Shown: piece by piece, positions 23,381 to 35,636 of the stretch
Position numbering within the stretch: the stretch's first letter is position 1
Layout: every line of letters begins with the position of its first letter
DNA from: Owenia fusiformis
Taxonomy: Eukaryota > Annelida > Polychaeta > Sabellida > Oweniidae
DNA length: 64,000 nucleotides
Assembly: GCA_903813345.2 (NCBI GenBank)
Contig: CAIIXF020000005.1
Coordinates: 12,651,375 to 12,715,374, forward strand
Reading direction: 5' to 3'
Program-made: the position numbers and the translations under genes
Notes under the pieces: generated by a model
What the model saw: only the letters and a program-made list of their open reading frames with translations
Databases searched by the model: none
What the model was told of the DNA's origin: nothing

Positions 23381-25669
23381 TTTTTGAAGTTATAAATTGT
23401 GACCTAATAAAAATATGAGGTGTCAAAAGCTAAAACTATAATGCTGTAAACCATTTACTCAATTGCATGCTCTCACATTGGGGGTTATAGAAGGTGGGCT
23501 TATCACATATCTATCAAAAATTGTACAAACTATTTTTATATCACTTTTTACTTTTTACATTTTATCAATAAAGACATTTTGTTTAATACATTATATAATA
23601 GAGAATAAAATAAAATAGGATCAAGAAACAAAAATCATTAAAGAATTCTAAAAATAGCATCTACAACTATTTTTTAAATCTCTCAATATAAAAATTAACA
23701 TCTGTCATTGTTGTGTATTGTATTCATTTTGAATGTTTTAAATCTTGATGTACTATGATGTACTTTTGCGCACATGTGTTATTAATTTAACTATAATTTA
23801 TTTTTATGCACTTTAAAAATATTTGATTCAAAGCGATATTGTAGGCATTAGACACAGCTGAGGTTACAAACGTGTTTTTAATTCAAACATTTATGATTTA
23901 ATGTGCATGCGCTTGAATGTCACCCCGGGAAAGTCAAAATGGACTACATGACTTTTTGCTCGATTTATAAGACTAAATAGAGTCTATTGTTTTCCGAAAC
24001 ATATTTACAGTCACATTTAACCACATCGTGACATTTCATGATTTTATCAAAATATTATTTACTTTGTATTAGTATGACCTTGACTAAGTACAATGCATAT
24101 GATTTAGTACAATATATTTGCATTGTTTAGTAAAATATATATGTTTTAATACAATTTAGATTATCACTATGAATCTGCTAAATTATCTCAAATAGATCAA
24201 TAACAATAAAAAGTTGAAAGAATCCAAATAATTCAAAAGTCTATCCCCAAAAATAAAGCCTACATACAATATTTTACCAGAATAAATTATTCAAAATAGC
24301 TCAATTAGCATAGACGGCATAGAATAAGAATTCAAATCCATGGCACACTTGGCAGAGTTGTTTGTTTGTTAGTGAAAATGGGGTGAAAACTCATAAATAG
24401 CAAGCATTACAATTATAAATGTACATATATTTTAATGACAGAACGAGGATAATTCCCAATTATCAAATAATAAACCTAATATAAACATAATTAAACACTT
24501 CAACACACGACCCCCTCCCGGTGAGGCTACTTAGTGGCAAATGTATAACAATCCAATCAATGGTTTAATTAGCAAAGTTGACAATTAAATTGAACTGAAA
24601 AGTCTGGAATATATCTATAATACAAATGGTATATCAAAGTTTTTGAATAGATGACGCCAATTTATTTGGAATAATCAAACACACACACAAACTATGCCCC
24701 ATCAGTGACACCGTTGTTGTTTTTAGAGACATATATATCTCTTGTTTTTGTATTAGCTAAAAGATTAATGCTAAGGTTAGCAAAGCTACCATTCTTAAGA
24801 TATGCAGACAGGTTGAAATGTAACCCAAACAAAAACATAACACCTATAAATCATAGAAATATCATAGTGGAAAGCATATCAATTTTAGGGTGAAGTAGAT
24901 AAGGTGAAAGGGTTCGTTAGACTTGAAGCAAGACTAATGAATTTATACTCGAAATGTATTGTATTGTATTGTATTGTATTGTATTAAGAATTGGAAATAA
25001 AAGAAATAAATAAATGTTTTTTTAAAACTTTTTTTCTAAACTTACAATATCCTTGAAGGTATTATTTTTATTAATGAGTTTATAAGATCATTAAAAAATA
25101 AAAGCCTAACTCATTTGCACAAAGTTATGCCTTGCTCTATTTATTTTATTCATATTTAACACAATAATCTATCAAGACAATGCAATTAAATGATAATTGG
25201 ATATTGAGGGAAAAGGTAATTAAATAAACGATTATACATTTTCAGATTCTCTTATACCTAATATTTAGTAGAGTCTTATACCTTAAATCTCAACAATAAA
25301 ATACCTTAAAAAAATGGGGTATCAAAATATTTTATTTTATTTCTTATTTTATTAATTTCTTATCTTGATAGCCCTGATAACAGTTCATTTAGTTTTTAAG
25401 TTTATAAGTTCATTGTTCTTTCATTCACTAAAATAGGTATTTCTAAAATAATTTATACCCCTATGACAAAAATATATGACATCATACACACCTTAGCCAT
25501 TATTAGAAAGGGAATGTACTGAGTTTAGTGCATTGGTCAAAAGGTAGTTCAACTTGCAATTACCCCCTCCCTAAGATGGACCCCTTAAAATATTTTGGGA
25601 CTAAACATTTGCCCCTCTCCAGAAGGAATATATGAAACAAATTGGCATTTTTTAAAAATTTTGAAAGGT
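23381..25669. other. Intergenic, no gene seen
   Basis: Very AT-rich. The only clear structure is a (TATTG)n microsatellite at about 24955-24986. Confidence 0.55.
24955..24986. repeat. Microsatellite (TATTG)n
   Basis: Six uninterrupted units of TGTAT/TATTG. Confidence 0.9.
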
Positions 25670-25790
25670 AAAGGTAATAGGCCTCAAATTCCCAAATTGA
25701 GGCTCATTTTTTAAAAAGGGCCTATATTTCTTTTGATTTTTTTCAATGCAGTTTTTGGGCCCCCTCTCATCATGATTTCCAGGACCGTCC
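25670..25790. repeat. Family C (GGCCC-rich) fragment
   Basis: AATAGGCCTCAAATTCCCAA and GGGCCTATATTTCTTTTGA resemble the interior of the CACTGG element at 54085-54332. The copy is old and lacks termini. Confidence 0.4.
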
Positions 25791-25802
25791 CTACAGATGC
25801 AA

Positions 25803-25951
25803 AACGAGGCATTTAACATGCAAAATGTCACTACCTGCCATTTGTTTCAGACACCAACCACCAAACACCAACTGACAAACACCAACTGCCGAACACCATC
25901 CAAAAAAAAATTACAAGACTAACAATATGTCACCACTTGTGATGGTCACAT
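25803..25951 (+). repeat. Interspersed repeat family A, copy 4
   Basis: It has an AGGCATTTAACATGCAAAAT start, TCACTACCTGCCATTTG, a core of CCAAACACCAACTG repeats and an end of TGTCACCACTTGTGATGGTC. Confidence 0.8.
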
Positions 25952-27416
25952 ACTCGTAACTTTGCTATGTGAGATAATGTTATCAAATAGCACTTGTCTA
26001 ATGATTGAAACTTGATAACAGGTCACTTATTACATATATATGACACCCTATATATGGCAAAATGTCTAGGTCTATGACCAACTTTAAGAGCATGCCAAGT
26101 TCAATGAACTTCATTGACGCAATAAATTTTGTAATCTCAAGGTATATTGTCTATGTACATTTATTCACCTTTGGGTATCAAATGTGTACTTGATTAAAAT
26201 TTGATACCAGTGTAATCAGGTATGTATTACATTACATGTATGGGAAGAACAAAGCAATAAACAGGTATATCAAAGTATTAAGTCCTTGTCCTGCCTTAAG
26301 AATGTGTCTTAAGTAGACCTAATAATACACTTAAGTTATTTATATTTAGTATATCTTAGTCATGAAATTGAGCTATAATGGTCCAGAAGTATTAGTATTA
26401 ATAGAGGCTTGTCATGAAAAATGTGATGACTCTATAGTTAAGAATTTATTTCCATGGTTATGAAATGTCAACTCTTGAAAAATCATGAACTGTTACATAA
26501 TGTGGCTTAAACCAGTTTTATTCTTTTTTATTTATAGCTTGAAACTTGTCTCTGAAAGTGAATCTAATTATATCTTCCTGTTCAACAGTGGAGTGTTTGT
26601 GGTTGAAAAAAGATATTATTAGTTTTGGCTGATGGTATATCATTACAGCAGTAGATAGCAAAAGGGGTAATATTAAAAAGATAATAAAAAGAGTGCCTGT
26701 GCAAATAAGCTCCTATTGTGGTAGTGGGGAATGTCTATATTCATATTTATGTCTTTCCTCTCTAAAATTATCTGATTTTGACAATATTGACTCAATTGTC
26801 AGATTTTCCGGCATATCTGTGTAATTTTGAATTATTTATTCCGTGCCAATTTCCTATACATGTATTTTATCCTAATTTGCATTTCAAAACATGTTTTCTT
26901 ACAACATTTAATAGAAATTTGTTATTATGTCTTTTATCAATTTGCCCTATCGAAGACCTTGGTTAGTTCAAGAGGATTTTTATCTAGAGTCAAAAGATCT
27001 TGAGCACATCCTTAAATAGCTCACAAATCTATTTTAAAGAATTTAATTTAAAAGCATTTTATTTCTCCATTTTGAGAGTCATTAAAAGGTAGCCGACCTT
27101 AGTTTTGACACTTTCTTAATAGTCTTAAATATGTTGATTAACTTTCATAAGTGTGATTCGATTAATTCATGAATGGATATAAAAGGTTTTTCGCTACCCG
27201 AAGCCATCTGTAAGCAAAAATCCATAACTTAGATTCATCAACATTCAGAAGTATTTATATTTTTTATTTTGTCTGAAAAGTACCTCCCAAAGAATCTTAC
27301 TATACATGGTTCATTCAGAAAAACTTCAAATTGATAATGTTCTTTCGTTACGAGCATGTGAATTTTATTTATTCATTCATGTATTCTGTTCTATACTTTA
27401 AATACATGACATGTGT
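25952..27416. other. Intergenic, no gene seen
   Basis: A diverged family B-like stretch may lie at 26745-26900. Otherwise AT-rich with no recognised feature. Confidence 0.5.
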
Positions 27417-27452
27417 AGGTGGAGGGAGGGAGGGAGGGAGGGGAGGGACGGG
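27417..27452 (+). repeat. GGGA-rich tract, potential G-quadruplex
   Basis: It has GGTGGAGGGAGGGAGGGAGG followed by further G runs: seven runs of three or more G within 36 bp. Sequence rule only; no structural evidence. Confidence 0.7.
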
Positions 27453-29547
27453 AACATGAATAGATGAACAGAAAAAAGCAAAGCTGCATTTGAACACTTG
27501 AATGTTATTCAATTTTTTTGAATGCATGAATCTAGTATGAAGTGAATAAGTTTGGTTAAGTTTGGTTTTACTATTAAAACGCCATTGAGGGCATTGAAAA
27601 GGATTAAAACAAGTCATTTCTCCGACTTCCCATTTAACCAGAAATGGATGAATATGTTGTATACATCCTGAAGTAGACAGAACAAAATATTCAATTCCAG
27701 AAAATAAACAAAGAAGGAAAAATCTGAGTGATCACATATAGCCATGTTGTAACACATTGTTATAAATTAATGTTGACTAATTAAAGAACTGATTAATCAA
27801 CAAATTAATATAAATATAACACTTTTATTGAAGAACAATTACAAAGAGTTTAAGGTTACTACACTACACTACACTACACTACACTACACTACACAGCCTA
27901 CTACAGGAAAAACTACATCATTAATACACATTTCCAATGTGTTCCAATCTTTTAATTGCACAATTGAATTTAATAAACAAAAATCTACTAATAAAATGTT
28001 GTAAATTTTTAATCAAGGCTGGGCAAAAGAATGTATAATTCTAAGGCGGGGGGGGGGCAAAGTAGCCTGAAACTTGAGGATTTACTATACCTCTACTGCA
28101 TCCTTATTTTGACTCGTTTCCTGAATATCACGCTTTGTGTTTACTAACAACATACCAGTCACAACAAGGCTGACTAGCATCTATTGGGATTAGTCAGAGA
28201 TAGATAAACCTTATGTTATCTTCTACAGACTACATGGAACTGGTCCAAATTTTTGATAGGGATTATAAATAGCTGAAATAAATTACATCAGACGTAATGA
28301 TATCGTTTTGGCTGGCTTATCTGCTAGGCCAACATTCCTGAAATCTCTTAGCATGGGTGAAGAAAAATAAGAGGGATGAAGGGGGGGGGGGGGTCAAGTT
28401 AATGGATGGCAAGGACATTTTTTTAATCTAAATTAAATCTTATAAAATTTAAATCAGGAATCAAGTTTCAAATTATAAAAACATGTTTCCCTAAAACTGA
28501 CATGATGTATATAGAGGACATAAAAACAAATAATAATTTGCAAAAAATAAAACAAATCTGCTTAGACAACACGTTTTTGAGGATCCGAGCCAAGGACATA
28601 TCTGAAGCAAGAAGGAACTACTTTCTCTCCAGGTGAATCTGGTTCACGTTGCTATGATGATACAGACTCACATGGTCTAGAAATTGCGTCAGAGTAGCAC
28701 TTAGGCTTTGTATTGCAATTGTATACCTGTTTTTCAGATTTCAAACATTGGTTTATTTCACAAAATTCCTCGATGAAATGTGAATAAACTGCTTAACATT
28801 TTTGCACTTTTATAATATAAAGTGTAGATTTCATGTCTGGTCATTTGTTTCCTCATTATTTCCACTATTTCTCACTTCTTTTGCGATTCAAAACAAGACC
28901 ATAGAATTATTTTCCAGCTATTTCTAGAGGGATCTAGCCACTTCTTGGCATAGTGCCAATTCTGCAGGTTATTTATTAGGTTCTTGGAGAAATCAATAAT
29001 ATTTCCCTAACACAAATGTCACACTGATCTAACAGCTCAAACCGACATTCCTGAAAACTACTTTACAATTTGCACGATTACTATTAATTCACGTACAACT
29101 GGTACTGATTATACCTACCACACCCAAGAATTTATGGCAAAATTCCAAATCATTCTCAAAAAGTATCAAATTCCAAATCACTTGTAATCCTCTGGTAGGG
29201 AAATTATTGATACACTTGTCTCAACCAGGACTTAATGATAAGACACTATATTACGCATCTTATGGAAAAATTGGATAAGTAACGGAAAATTTTAGTCATT
29301 TCTATGACCGTGACCATGTGAATCAGTGAATTGTAGAAGAACTGATGACTCTCAGTCACATGGCTATTACTCAGTCTGCCTTGAACCTCACTGATATTTT
29401 CTGGTCAACAATAACAAATGAATCAATAAATAATGGAATAAATACCATAGCAACCATTAATTCCCAAACGTAAACATTGCATGATTAATGTTTATTTTGG
29501 TTATGTAATTTTCCGTTACCTTAGTTGGGTTTAAACATATTAGTAGC
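27453..29547. other. Intergenic, no gene seen
   Basis: It holds a (CTACA)n microsatellite at 27858-27893 and poly-G runs at about 28048-28057 and 28380-28394. No exon was recognised. Confidence 0.5.
27858..27893. repeat. Microsatellite (CTACA)n
   Basis: Seven uninterrupted units of ACTAC/CTACA. Confidence 0.9.
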
Positions 29548-29588
29548 TGTCACATAAGCCATGTGGAGTCACCTTTTGCCACAGTGTG

Positions 29589-30198
29589 GCTAATTTCGGG
29601 CATTAATTTTTCAATTAATCAATTAATTTTTGTAGTTGGTGTGACATGAGATATCTTGGTGTAATATTATTTTTTTTGCCCATAGTGTATCCATGTCATG
29701 CCCCACCATCTGCCCCAAAGTATTCACACGGTGGCAAATACTATCAGTGGTGAGACCACATGGCCTATGTGTTACAACTCCATAACAGTGACACCGTTAA
29801 GAACGGTGTCTGTGTCTTAACTGTGAATTTATCGCTTTGTGATGATGTTAAATACTAAGATTTTTTAAACTAGATATTATGTGCTACCTTATGCGCTAAT
29901 TTCGGGCATTAATTTTTCAATTAATTAATTAATTTTTGTAGTTGGTGCGACAGGAGATATCTTGGTGTAATATTATTATTTTTTGCCCATAGTGTATCCA
30001 TGTCATGCCCCGCCATCTGCCCCAAAGTATTCACACGGTGGCAAATACTATCAGTGGTGAGACCACATGGCCTATGTGTTACAACTCCATAACAGTGACA
30101 CTGTTAAGAACGGTGTCTGTGTCTTAAACTGTGAATTTATCGCTTTGTGATGATGTTAAGTACTAAGATTTTTCAAACTAGATATTATGCGCTACCTT
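29589..30198 (+). repeat. Tandem duplication, two units of about 306 bp
   Basis: The block from GCTAATTTCGGGCATTAATT to GATATTATGTGCTACCTT is repeated from 29895 with only scattered substitutions and two short indels (for example CCCCACC versus CCCCGCC). Each unit contains GACACCGTT/AACGGTGTC, a perfect 9-bp hairpin, or its one-base variant in unit 2. The high identity implies a recent event. Confidence 0.95.
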
Positions 30199-30311
30199 CA
30201 CAGTTCACAGTTGTGAAGTTCACACATACGATCAAGTGAAAATGGGTTTAAAGGGTGACGCATATCGTTTAGCAAATCGAACGCTCGTTTCTGGTGTTGC
30301 TCACCGTTTAG

Positions 30312-30320
30312 TATAAAAGG
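30312..30320 (+). promoter_or_regulatory. TATA box
   Basis: TATAAAAGG is followed by CCCGATCCCGG in locally GC-rich sequence, unusual in this window. A start site would be expected near 30340. No confident downstream gene was found. Confidence 0.4.
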
Positions 30321-30423
30321 CCCGATCCCGGAATAATACTCAAGGGTTCACAGGCTCGAGGTCGTTGTGTCAACACCTCTAACTGTTATATAGCATAAGT
30401 ATATTATAGATCGTCACACATTT

Positions 30424-30813
30424 ATAAAAGGGTGATTTTTATTTTGACAAATCAATTCCACATTTATGGGTGAAGTTTCAGGATCTTCTATTTGTGTATA
30501 ATAAGGAAAAATTGGCATCTAAATTTCCCCATAACGTAATAGCACACAGCTTGGCATATGAAATATCCTACAAATGAAACAAAGCAAGACAAACCGGTTT
30601 CTAATACAAGGATTTATATTGGCTGTTGTACATGTACTATTTGAACGCAATCACTCTTTGGATAACGTTTTCAAAATCATTATAAACAGATTACTTTATC
30701 TCAAAGACAATTTCAATAAACTGGATTTTACAGAACTCCCCTTATTTCTTAAAAATGGACTGATCCAGTTGATTCGCCTGGAGCCACCATATTGTTTTTA
30801 TACGGGATGCTAA
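30424..30813 (+). pseudogene. Possible frame-broken coding remnant downstream of the TATA box
   Basis: An open frame from about 30429 to TGA at 30573 (includes FQDLLFVYNKEKLASKFPHN) abuts a second frame starting at ATG 30574 and ending TAA at 30813 (includes LKDNFNKLDFTELPLFLKNG). The two could be one ORF with a frameshift. The residue mix looks protein-like, but no family was recognised and open frames of this size occur by chance in AT-rich DNA. Confidence 0.2.
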
Positions 30814-33800
30814 ACGGAACCCTTTAAATGCAGAAAACTTAATATCTCACAAAAATCTGCTACTGGAAGACAAGACATCTTGTTGCACAGACACAATATG
30901 TTGAGACCAAGTGACATTGTTTTGGTTAAATGTGGTTTGGTTAGTTCACTCTGGCTTGTTTCGGAAATGTCACATCGCTATTACTAAAGTGTGCAAAGAT
31001 AATGTTTTTTATTTGTCATATTTCCTACATGATGCATTAAGGTTATCCCATGAGAGGTTTTTATTCCATATTATCTGAAACAAAACTGACAGGGGACCTG
31101 AGTCAAAAAGCTGTATTCAAAGATTAACTTAATAACTTATAATCAAAATTCTTAAATAAATTATTCGAAGTATTTGTTACAAAAATGTGAGAAAATTCTG
31201 AAATGTGAATAACCCCAAAAATATTCAATACTATTAATTTCCTTTTCAATTTAACAAAAGTACATTTTTTGTTTCGCTTCAAATGCGGTCATGATTCAAG
31301 CTCACCCAAATAATTCCCGCCATTTCATTAATTATTTAATAGTCTCATAGAGTACGAAGTTCTTGAGCTAGGAATAGTCACCCTTGAATTGTATGACTCC
31401 TATTGAAATTGCGTGTTTGCCAGTTTAAAGTTGTAGTACTACCTTATGAAACTTTTATAGATATTTTGATCCATATGTCAGTGTTCTATCACGGAAGATT
31501 TTTCTTTTGTTTTTCTATAGATTTCTTTTGTTTTACTCTGCACTTGGAAACCCCATACCTATTTTCAGATATTAATCACGATGTCAAAGTGTCACTGTCA
31601 ATAAAATTGAGTAATAGTGATAATAATAGTAAAATAAAACTAATTTAAAAGATTATATCATTTTAATATTCAATATTCATCAATTTGTGTGTAGCAAGAA
31701 TCTAATTGATATCAAGATTTCTGATTAAATTAACTTTAATTGTAAGATATAAAAAGTAAAAAAGATCTCGGGGGTTGTTTTTTACTATAGTATACTATAA
31801 TCTGTGTATTCATGAATTATGGATTTATAGCAATCTATATTTTATTATGTTTTTTACACTGACACATTCTCACAACAAACCTGAACTCTTAGGAACATTC
31901 AGGTGAAAACAATTGTTGTCATGACGACAACATAAATTGATTGATTGGAATCAACAATTGTAATCAATGCCGGGACTATTTTTCATTAATTGGATTGTAC
32001 CCTTTTACCTAAAGTACACACAGAAGGATGCTGAATCCGTATCATGCAATCGTACATTATGTAATTATTTTCCCGAGTGCAATATAATTGCTAGTGGCAT
32101 TTGATAAAAAAACATCCTCATGTTTTTAATATTGGTGTCAGCGGTATTATCTTTTATCCCTAAAATAATTCATATCCGGTCCATTAGGGATAATTAGAGT
32201 AAAAGGGTTCTTCCAGGTACACAAGGGTGCAAAAATAACACGCCCATTATCACTTTATGTCATTCCATTGTGGGAAGATAAAATTATGAATATATTGATT
32301 TTTTATTCTTATCAAATAGAATGATTGTGGAGTTGAAGAATGGAAGGATAAAATGCAACACTCAAATCAAGAAAAATACTTTTAAAACTTTTACGTACTT
32401 TGACTTGTTTCTTTGTTGTTACGCTAAAACATTTACAACTCACTCGAGAATTTGCACAAATAAAAAATATTTATTACTACCTAACAAACAGTCTGTTCAT
32501 AAAGCTTCACGTGACGGTTTCAAGTTCACGATTATGTTATACACAGGATGCTAACATTTTTGCATTATGTAACCTTTAAATATACATTCACTGTACTTGT
32601 TTACACATTGCATTTGAATAGACAAAAATACTCTGTGAACCTGTCCAATTAAAAAATTAATTATTTATGCAACCATATGTATTTCATAATTGTATATAAA
32701 ATTATGGAATATGTCATTGGGGTTGCTAATTTGTCAGGCTTATTCAGGTAATTATCAGCTGAAGTCTTGCATTTGTGAAGTCCCTTTATTTACAATTTTA
32801 AAAACACAAGCAAGACGAAATTGAGTTTTTTCCTTATTTGATTATTTTGTCCTATTTTAAAGTAATTTAAACCACCTTGTGATACAATAAAATAAAATAA
32901 GGTCAAGGTATCATTATATTTGACTTACATTTTCATTAATAATTGCTGAAACAGCAAACAGCTTAGTTCTAATCTTCTCATTAATTACATTTATATTAAA
33001 TACATTTTATTTATAATATTTATAATCACATAGTATTAAACAATAATTAGATGTTTAGGGTGGCTCAAGCATGTTTTATTCCATTCACATCCATTTTTTT
33101 TTTATTACGACCTGGAATATTTTTTTTATAAAGACTTCAACAGAAAAGGAAAAGTAAGTAAATGTAAAAAATGGCCTGGTTGACTGACTGGTCTAAAATG
33201 CGAAAACTTGTACACAAGGAACAACAATGTTTCTAGACAAAAGTATGCTCAAAGACAAAAAGTCCATTCTAGGCCTAGTTGTTGCAATTAAAAATGCATC
33301 TTCCAGGATGTACAGGGTGACCCAAAACACAAACCACTTTAACTTTCCTGTTTTTGGCTCACTCTGTCACAATGTAGTAGAGCAATATATTCAACAATCA
33401 GACTTTTAATTACAATCGATGAGACAAAACATATTGATACAGCTTAACTACCTTTCTGATTCTATAATTAGTTCTCTGAAAACCGTTTGATAATTGGAAT
33501 CATTATTTAATCAATTATCTATTCTATTTATCTAGGTAATAATAATATCCTCTTTCTTAATTATTTTTATCTTGTCTTCCAACGTTCTGTATCGACGTAA
33601 TCTCGAGCACAAAGTTACTAAAATAATGTTTAAAAGACAAGTTATTTACAGAATGAGAAAGAATCAATTATCATTGAAAACCATAAACTGTATTTCAAAA
33701 TAGTTTAAAAGAGAAAATATTTGAAAAATGTTGTCTGTATGTTTGTACTTTAGCGTTTCAATGAATTGTTTACAAAAATTGATTGTTCATTTCATGGTTG

Positions 33801-34041
33801 CTGCGATAAAAGTTTAATAACAACTAGACAGGCTTTATTTGAACAATACAAAGTCATAAATTACGATATTTCATTGACGCACTTCAATCACAATATAAAA
33901 AAAACATGTTTTTAATCCATCTAAAGTTATGTCGGAAGTTGAATATCAAGGAACTCTTGTTTGTTGTTTGGCTGTTTGTTTCTTGTTAAAAATAAAAGGT
34001 GCAACTTTTGGAAAGCCCCTCAAAAGTGTACCAGTATCAGC
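30814..34041. other. Intergenic, no gene seen
   Basis: Very AT-rich. GTTGTCATGACGACAAC near 31915 and TTATCCCTAA/TTAGGGATAA (about 32154-32193) are short inverted repeats. A small mariner-like palindrome is at 33310-33367. No exon was recognised. Confidence 0.5.
33310..33367. mobile_element. Tiny mariner-like palindromic element (about 58 bp)
   Basis: The left end ACAGGGTGACCCAAAACACA pairs with the right end TTTTGGCTCACTCTGT. It is almost all inverted repeat. Its ends resemble the 32-bp minisatellite core at 13381-13857. Confidence 0.45.
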
Positions 34042-34049
34042 ACTTTTAC

Positions 34050-34815
34050 TAGGGCTGAAACGAATAGTAAATTCTCATACCGAATATTCGGCCAGCAAAT
34101 CCCCGTTCGGCCCCGAATATTCGTTAAAAACCCGGAAGTAAATATAAGTTGTTTGATTTCTAAGAGCATGTGAAGTAAATACGCCAAGTTTGAACAGAAT
34201 GCTGGCTGTGTTATGTAAACCATTTGTTTGTAATATTATTACATTTAATTAACGTCAATAAAGCATTTTATTTACTTATTTGTTTGTAGTAAATAAAAAC
34301 GAAAACAAAAAATACAACCTTCTCCCGGCGTGTTAATTACGTCATCGGAAAACACCAAATATACGATAGTTCTAAAACACATACCATACGTAATTATGTA
34401 AAGAAACGACCGCCGATTACTATAGAACGTTTTTATAGTATTAGAATTCACAATAAATAGTGAAGTTGTAGACGATAAGACAATGCAACGGTTGTGTGAT
34501 GAATGATTATAATACTTATTCCAAGCGCATGCGCTAAAAACCGAACCTAAAAACGAACCTGGCGCAGATTGCCTCTCGTCAAACGAATGTTCTTGACTTT
34601 ATATTCAAGTTAATACCATTAATCGGCAGTACTCAGAGCGTCAGAGTAAGAGCTGCAGATGACTCTTAGGTGTGTAACTGGGTTTGTCTTGGCGGGAGAC
34701 TAAATCGGCGCGCATGCGCAGTCAATCGTTTAATATTTGAATACCACAAAATGCCATTCGAATATCACCTCAGACCTATTTGCAACCGAATACTCGAGTA
34801 TTCGTTTCACCCCTA
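34050..34815. mobile_element. Nonautonomous hAT transposon, 766 bp
   Basis: The left terminus TAGGGCTGAAACGAATA and the right terminus TATTCGTTTCACCCCTA are inverted repeats with one mismatch. A perfect 8-bp target duplication ACTTTTAC flanks the element (34042-34049 and 34816-34823), the length typical of hAT. Subterminal CGAATATTCG-type palindromes occur at both ends. There is no transposase open frame. The element is richer in GC and CpG (GCGCATGCGC) than its surroundings. Confidence 0.85.
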
Positions 34816-34823
34816 ACTTTTAC

Positions 34824-35106
34824 GTCCCATAAAAACCTTGTTTGATAAATGGTAATGCCAATTCAGATTCAGCTACATCCGTGGAATAAAATATATCATT
34901 TACCTGACATTACACACTCTATTAAAAATAACCTTCATCGGATAGAACTATTATTAGAATCCTCCCGCAATAAATTGGACGTGGAAACAAATGAAACATT
35001 TACAAATGAAGCAAACCAAAAATGTGTGTCATTAATGCACTTTTATGAAGAATACAATAGATTCGCTGCCAGTAATAAATATTAGAATGAACTCCAAACA
35101 TACTCA
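34824..35106 (+). other. Gap with an unrecognised 78-codon open frame
   Basis: The frame at 34849-35085 includes HLPDITHSIKNNLHRIELLL and ends in TAG. It is hydrophilic and protein-like but matches no family I recognise, has no splice context, and such frames are frequent by chance here. Confidence 0.2.
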
Positions 35107-35230
35107 CATTAAAACAAAATGCACCACCTACCATTAAGTACAGCTGATGAATGCCAAACACCGAATGCCAACCGAACCGAACAATGCCCACATAAAAGTT
35201 GGAGACTGTAACAATATGTCACCACTTGTC
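35107..35230 (+). repeat. Interspersed repeat family A, copy 5 (3' end lost)
   Basis: It has a GCACCACCTACCATTAAGTA start, a core with CCAAACACCGAATGCC, AGTTGGAGACTGTAACAATA and TGTCACCACTTGT, then it breaks off before the second hairpin arm. Confidence 0.7.
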
Positions 35231-35244
35231 AACAGAATATAGAA

Positions 35245-35636
35245 CAGTAACAGGCCCATAGCCAGGAATTGCCAAGGGCCGGGGGTTCACTTTTTGAAAA
35301 ATTCCAGGGGGGGTTCACTTGTTACAATTTTGTTCCAAAAATGGCCAAAATCACTTAAAAAGTGCTCAGAATGGTGAAAAACTGCATGATTTTGAAAGTT
35401 TTTTGGCCAGGGGGGGGGGGTTCGCTTGAAACCACTGAACCCCCTCCTGGCTACGGGCCTGAGTAAGACCTGCCTACTCCAAACACCACTAGGAGCAGCC
35501 AAAAGTGTTCAGTTTGGCAGGTGTTCAAATTTCAAGGATTTTAACATGGAATTCTATGCCAGATTACAATAAGGTGTTCACACGTTCAGATTAGAGAGGC
35601 ATTCTAATATATATGTTTTCCAGATGAGTTTTACTG
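35245..35636. mobile_element. Family D copy, interrupted by a younger element
   Basis: CAGTAA (35245-35250) is separated by the insert from AGTAAGACCTGCCTACTCC (35462 on). The copy ends GAGTTTTACTG. The interior has AGTGTTCAG and GGTGTTCAAATTTCAAGG as in the 18778 copy. Confidence 0.7.
35251..35461. mobile_element. CAGGCCC inverted-repeat element nested in family D
   Basis: CAGGCCCATAGCCAGGA and TCCTGGCTACGGGCCTG are inverted termini with one mismatch. AGTAA flanks both sides (35246-35250 and 35462-35466), a 5-bp target duplication that also restores the host family D sequence. The interior has GGGGGTTCAC repeats and long G runs. A second copy is at 39352. Confidence 0.8.

Larger units (their letters stand above)
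29548..30390 (+). mobile_element. Possible solo LTR with promoter-like 3' part
   Basis: It begins TGTCACATAAGCC and contains the 306-bp tandem duplication, then a TATAAAAGG box at 30312-30320 and about 70 bp to CTGTTATA. TAGC occurs at both flanks (29544-29547 and 30391-30394), a possible 4-bp target duplication. The left end TG is typical but the right end is not the usual CA. No primer-binding site, polyprotein or second LTR is present. It could equally be an unclassified repeat or a host promoter. Confidence 0.3.

Noticed and set aside
30321-30813. New gene driven by the TATA box at 30312
   Set aside because: The downstream frames are broken and unsupported. A transposon LTR is at least as likely.
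34849-35085. 78-codon frame with protein-like composition
   Set aside because: No family recognised, no splice context, and it sits between a hAT element and a family A copy. It is listed only as a gap entry at low confidence.
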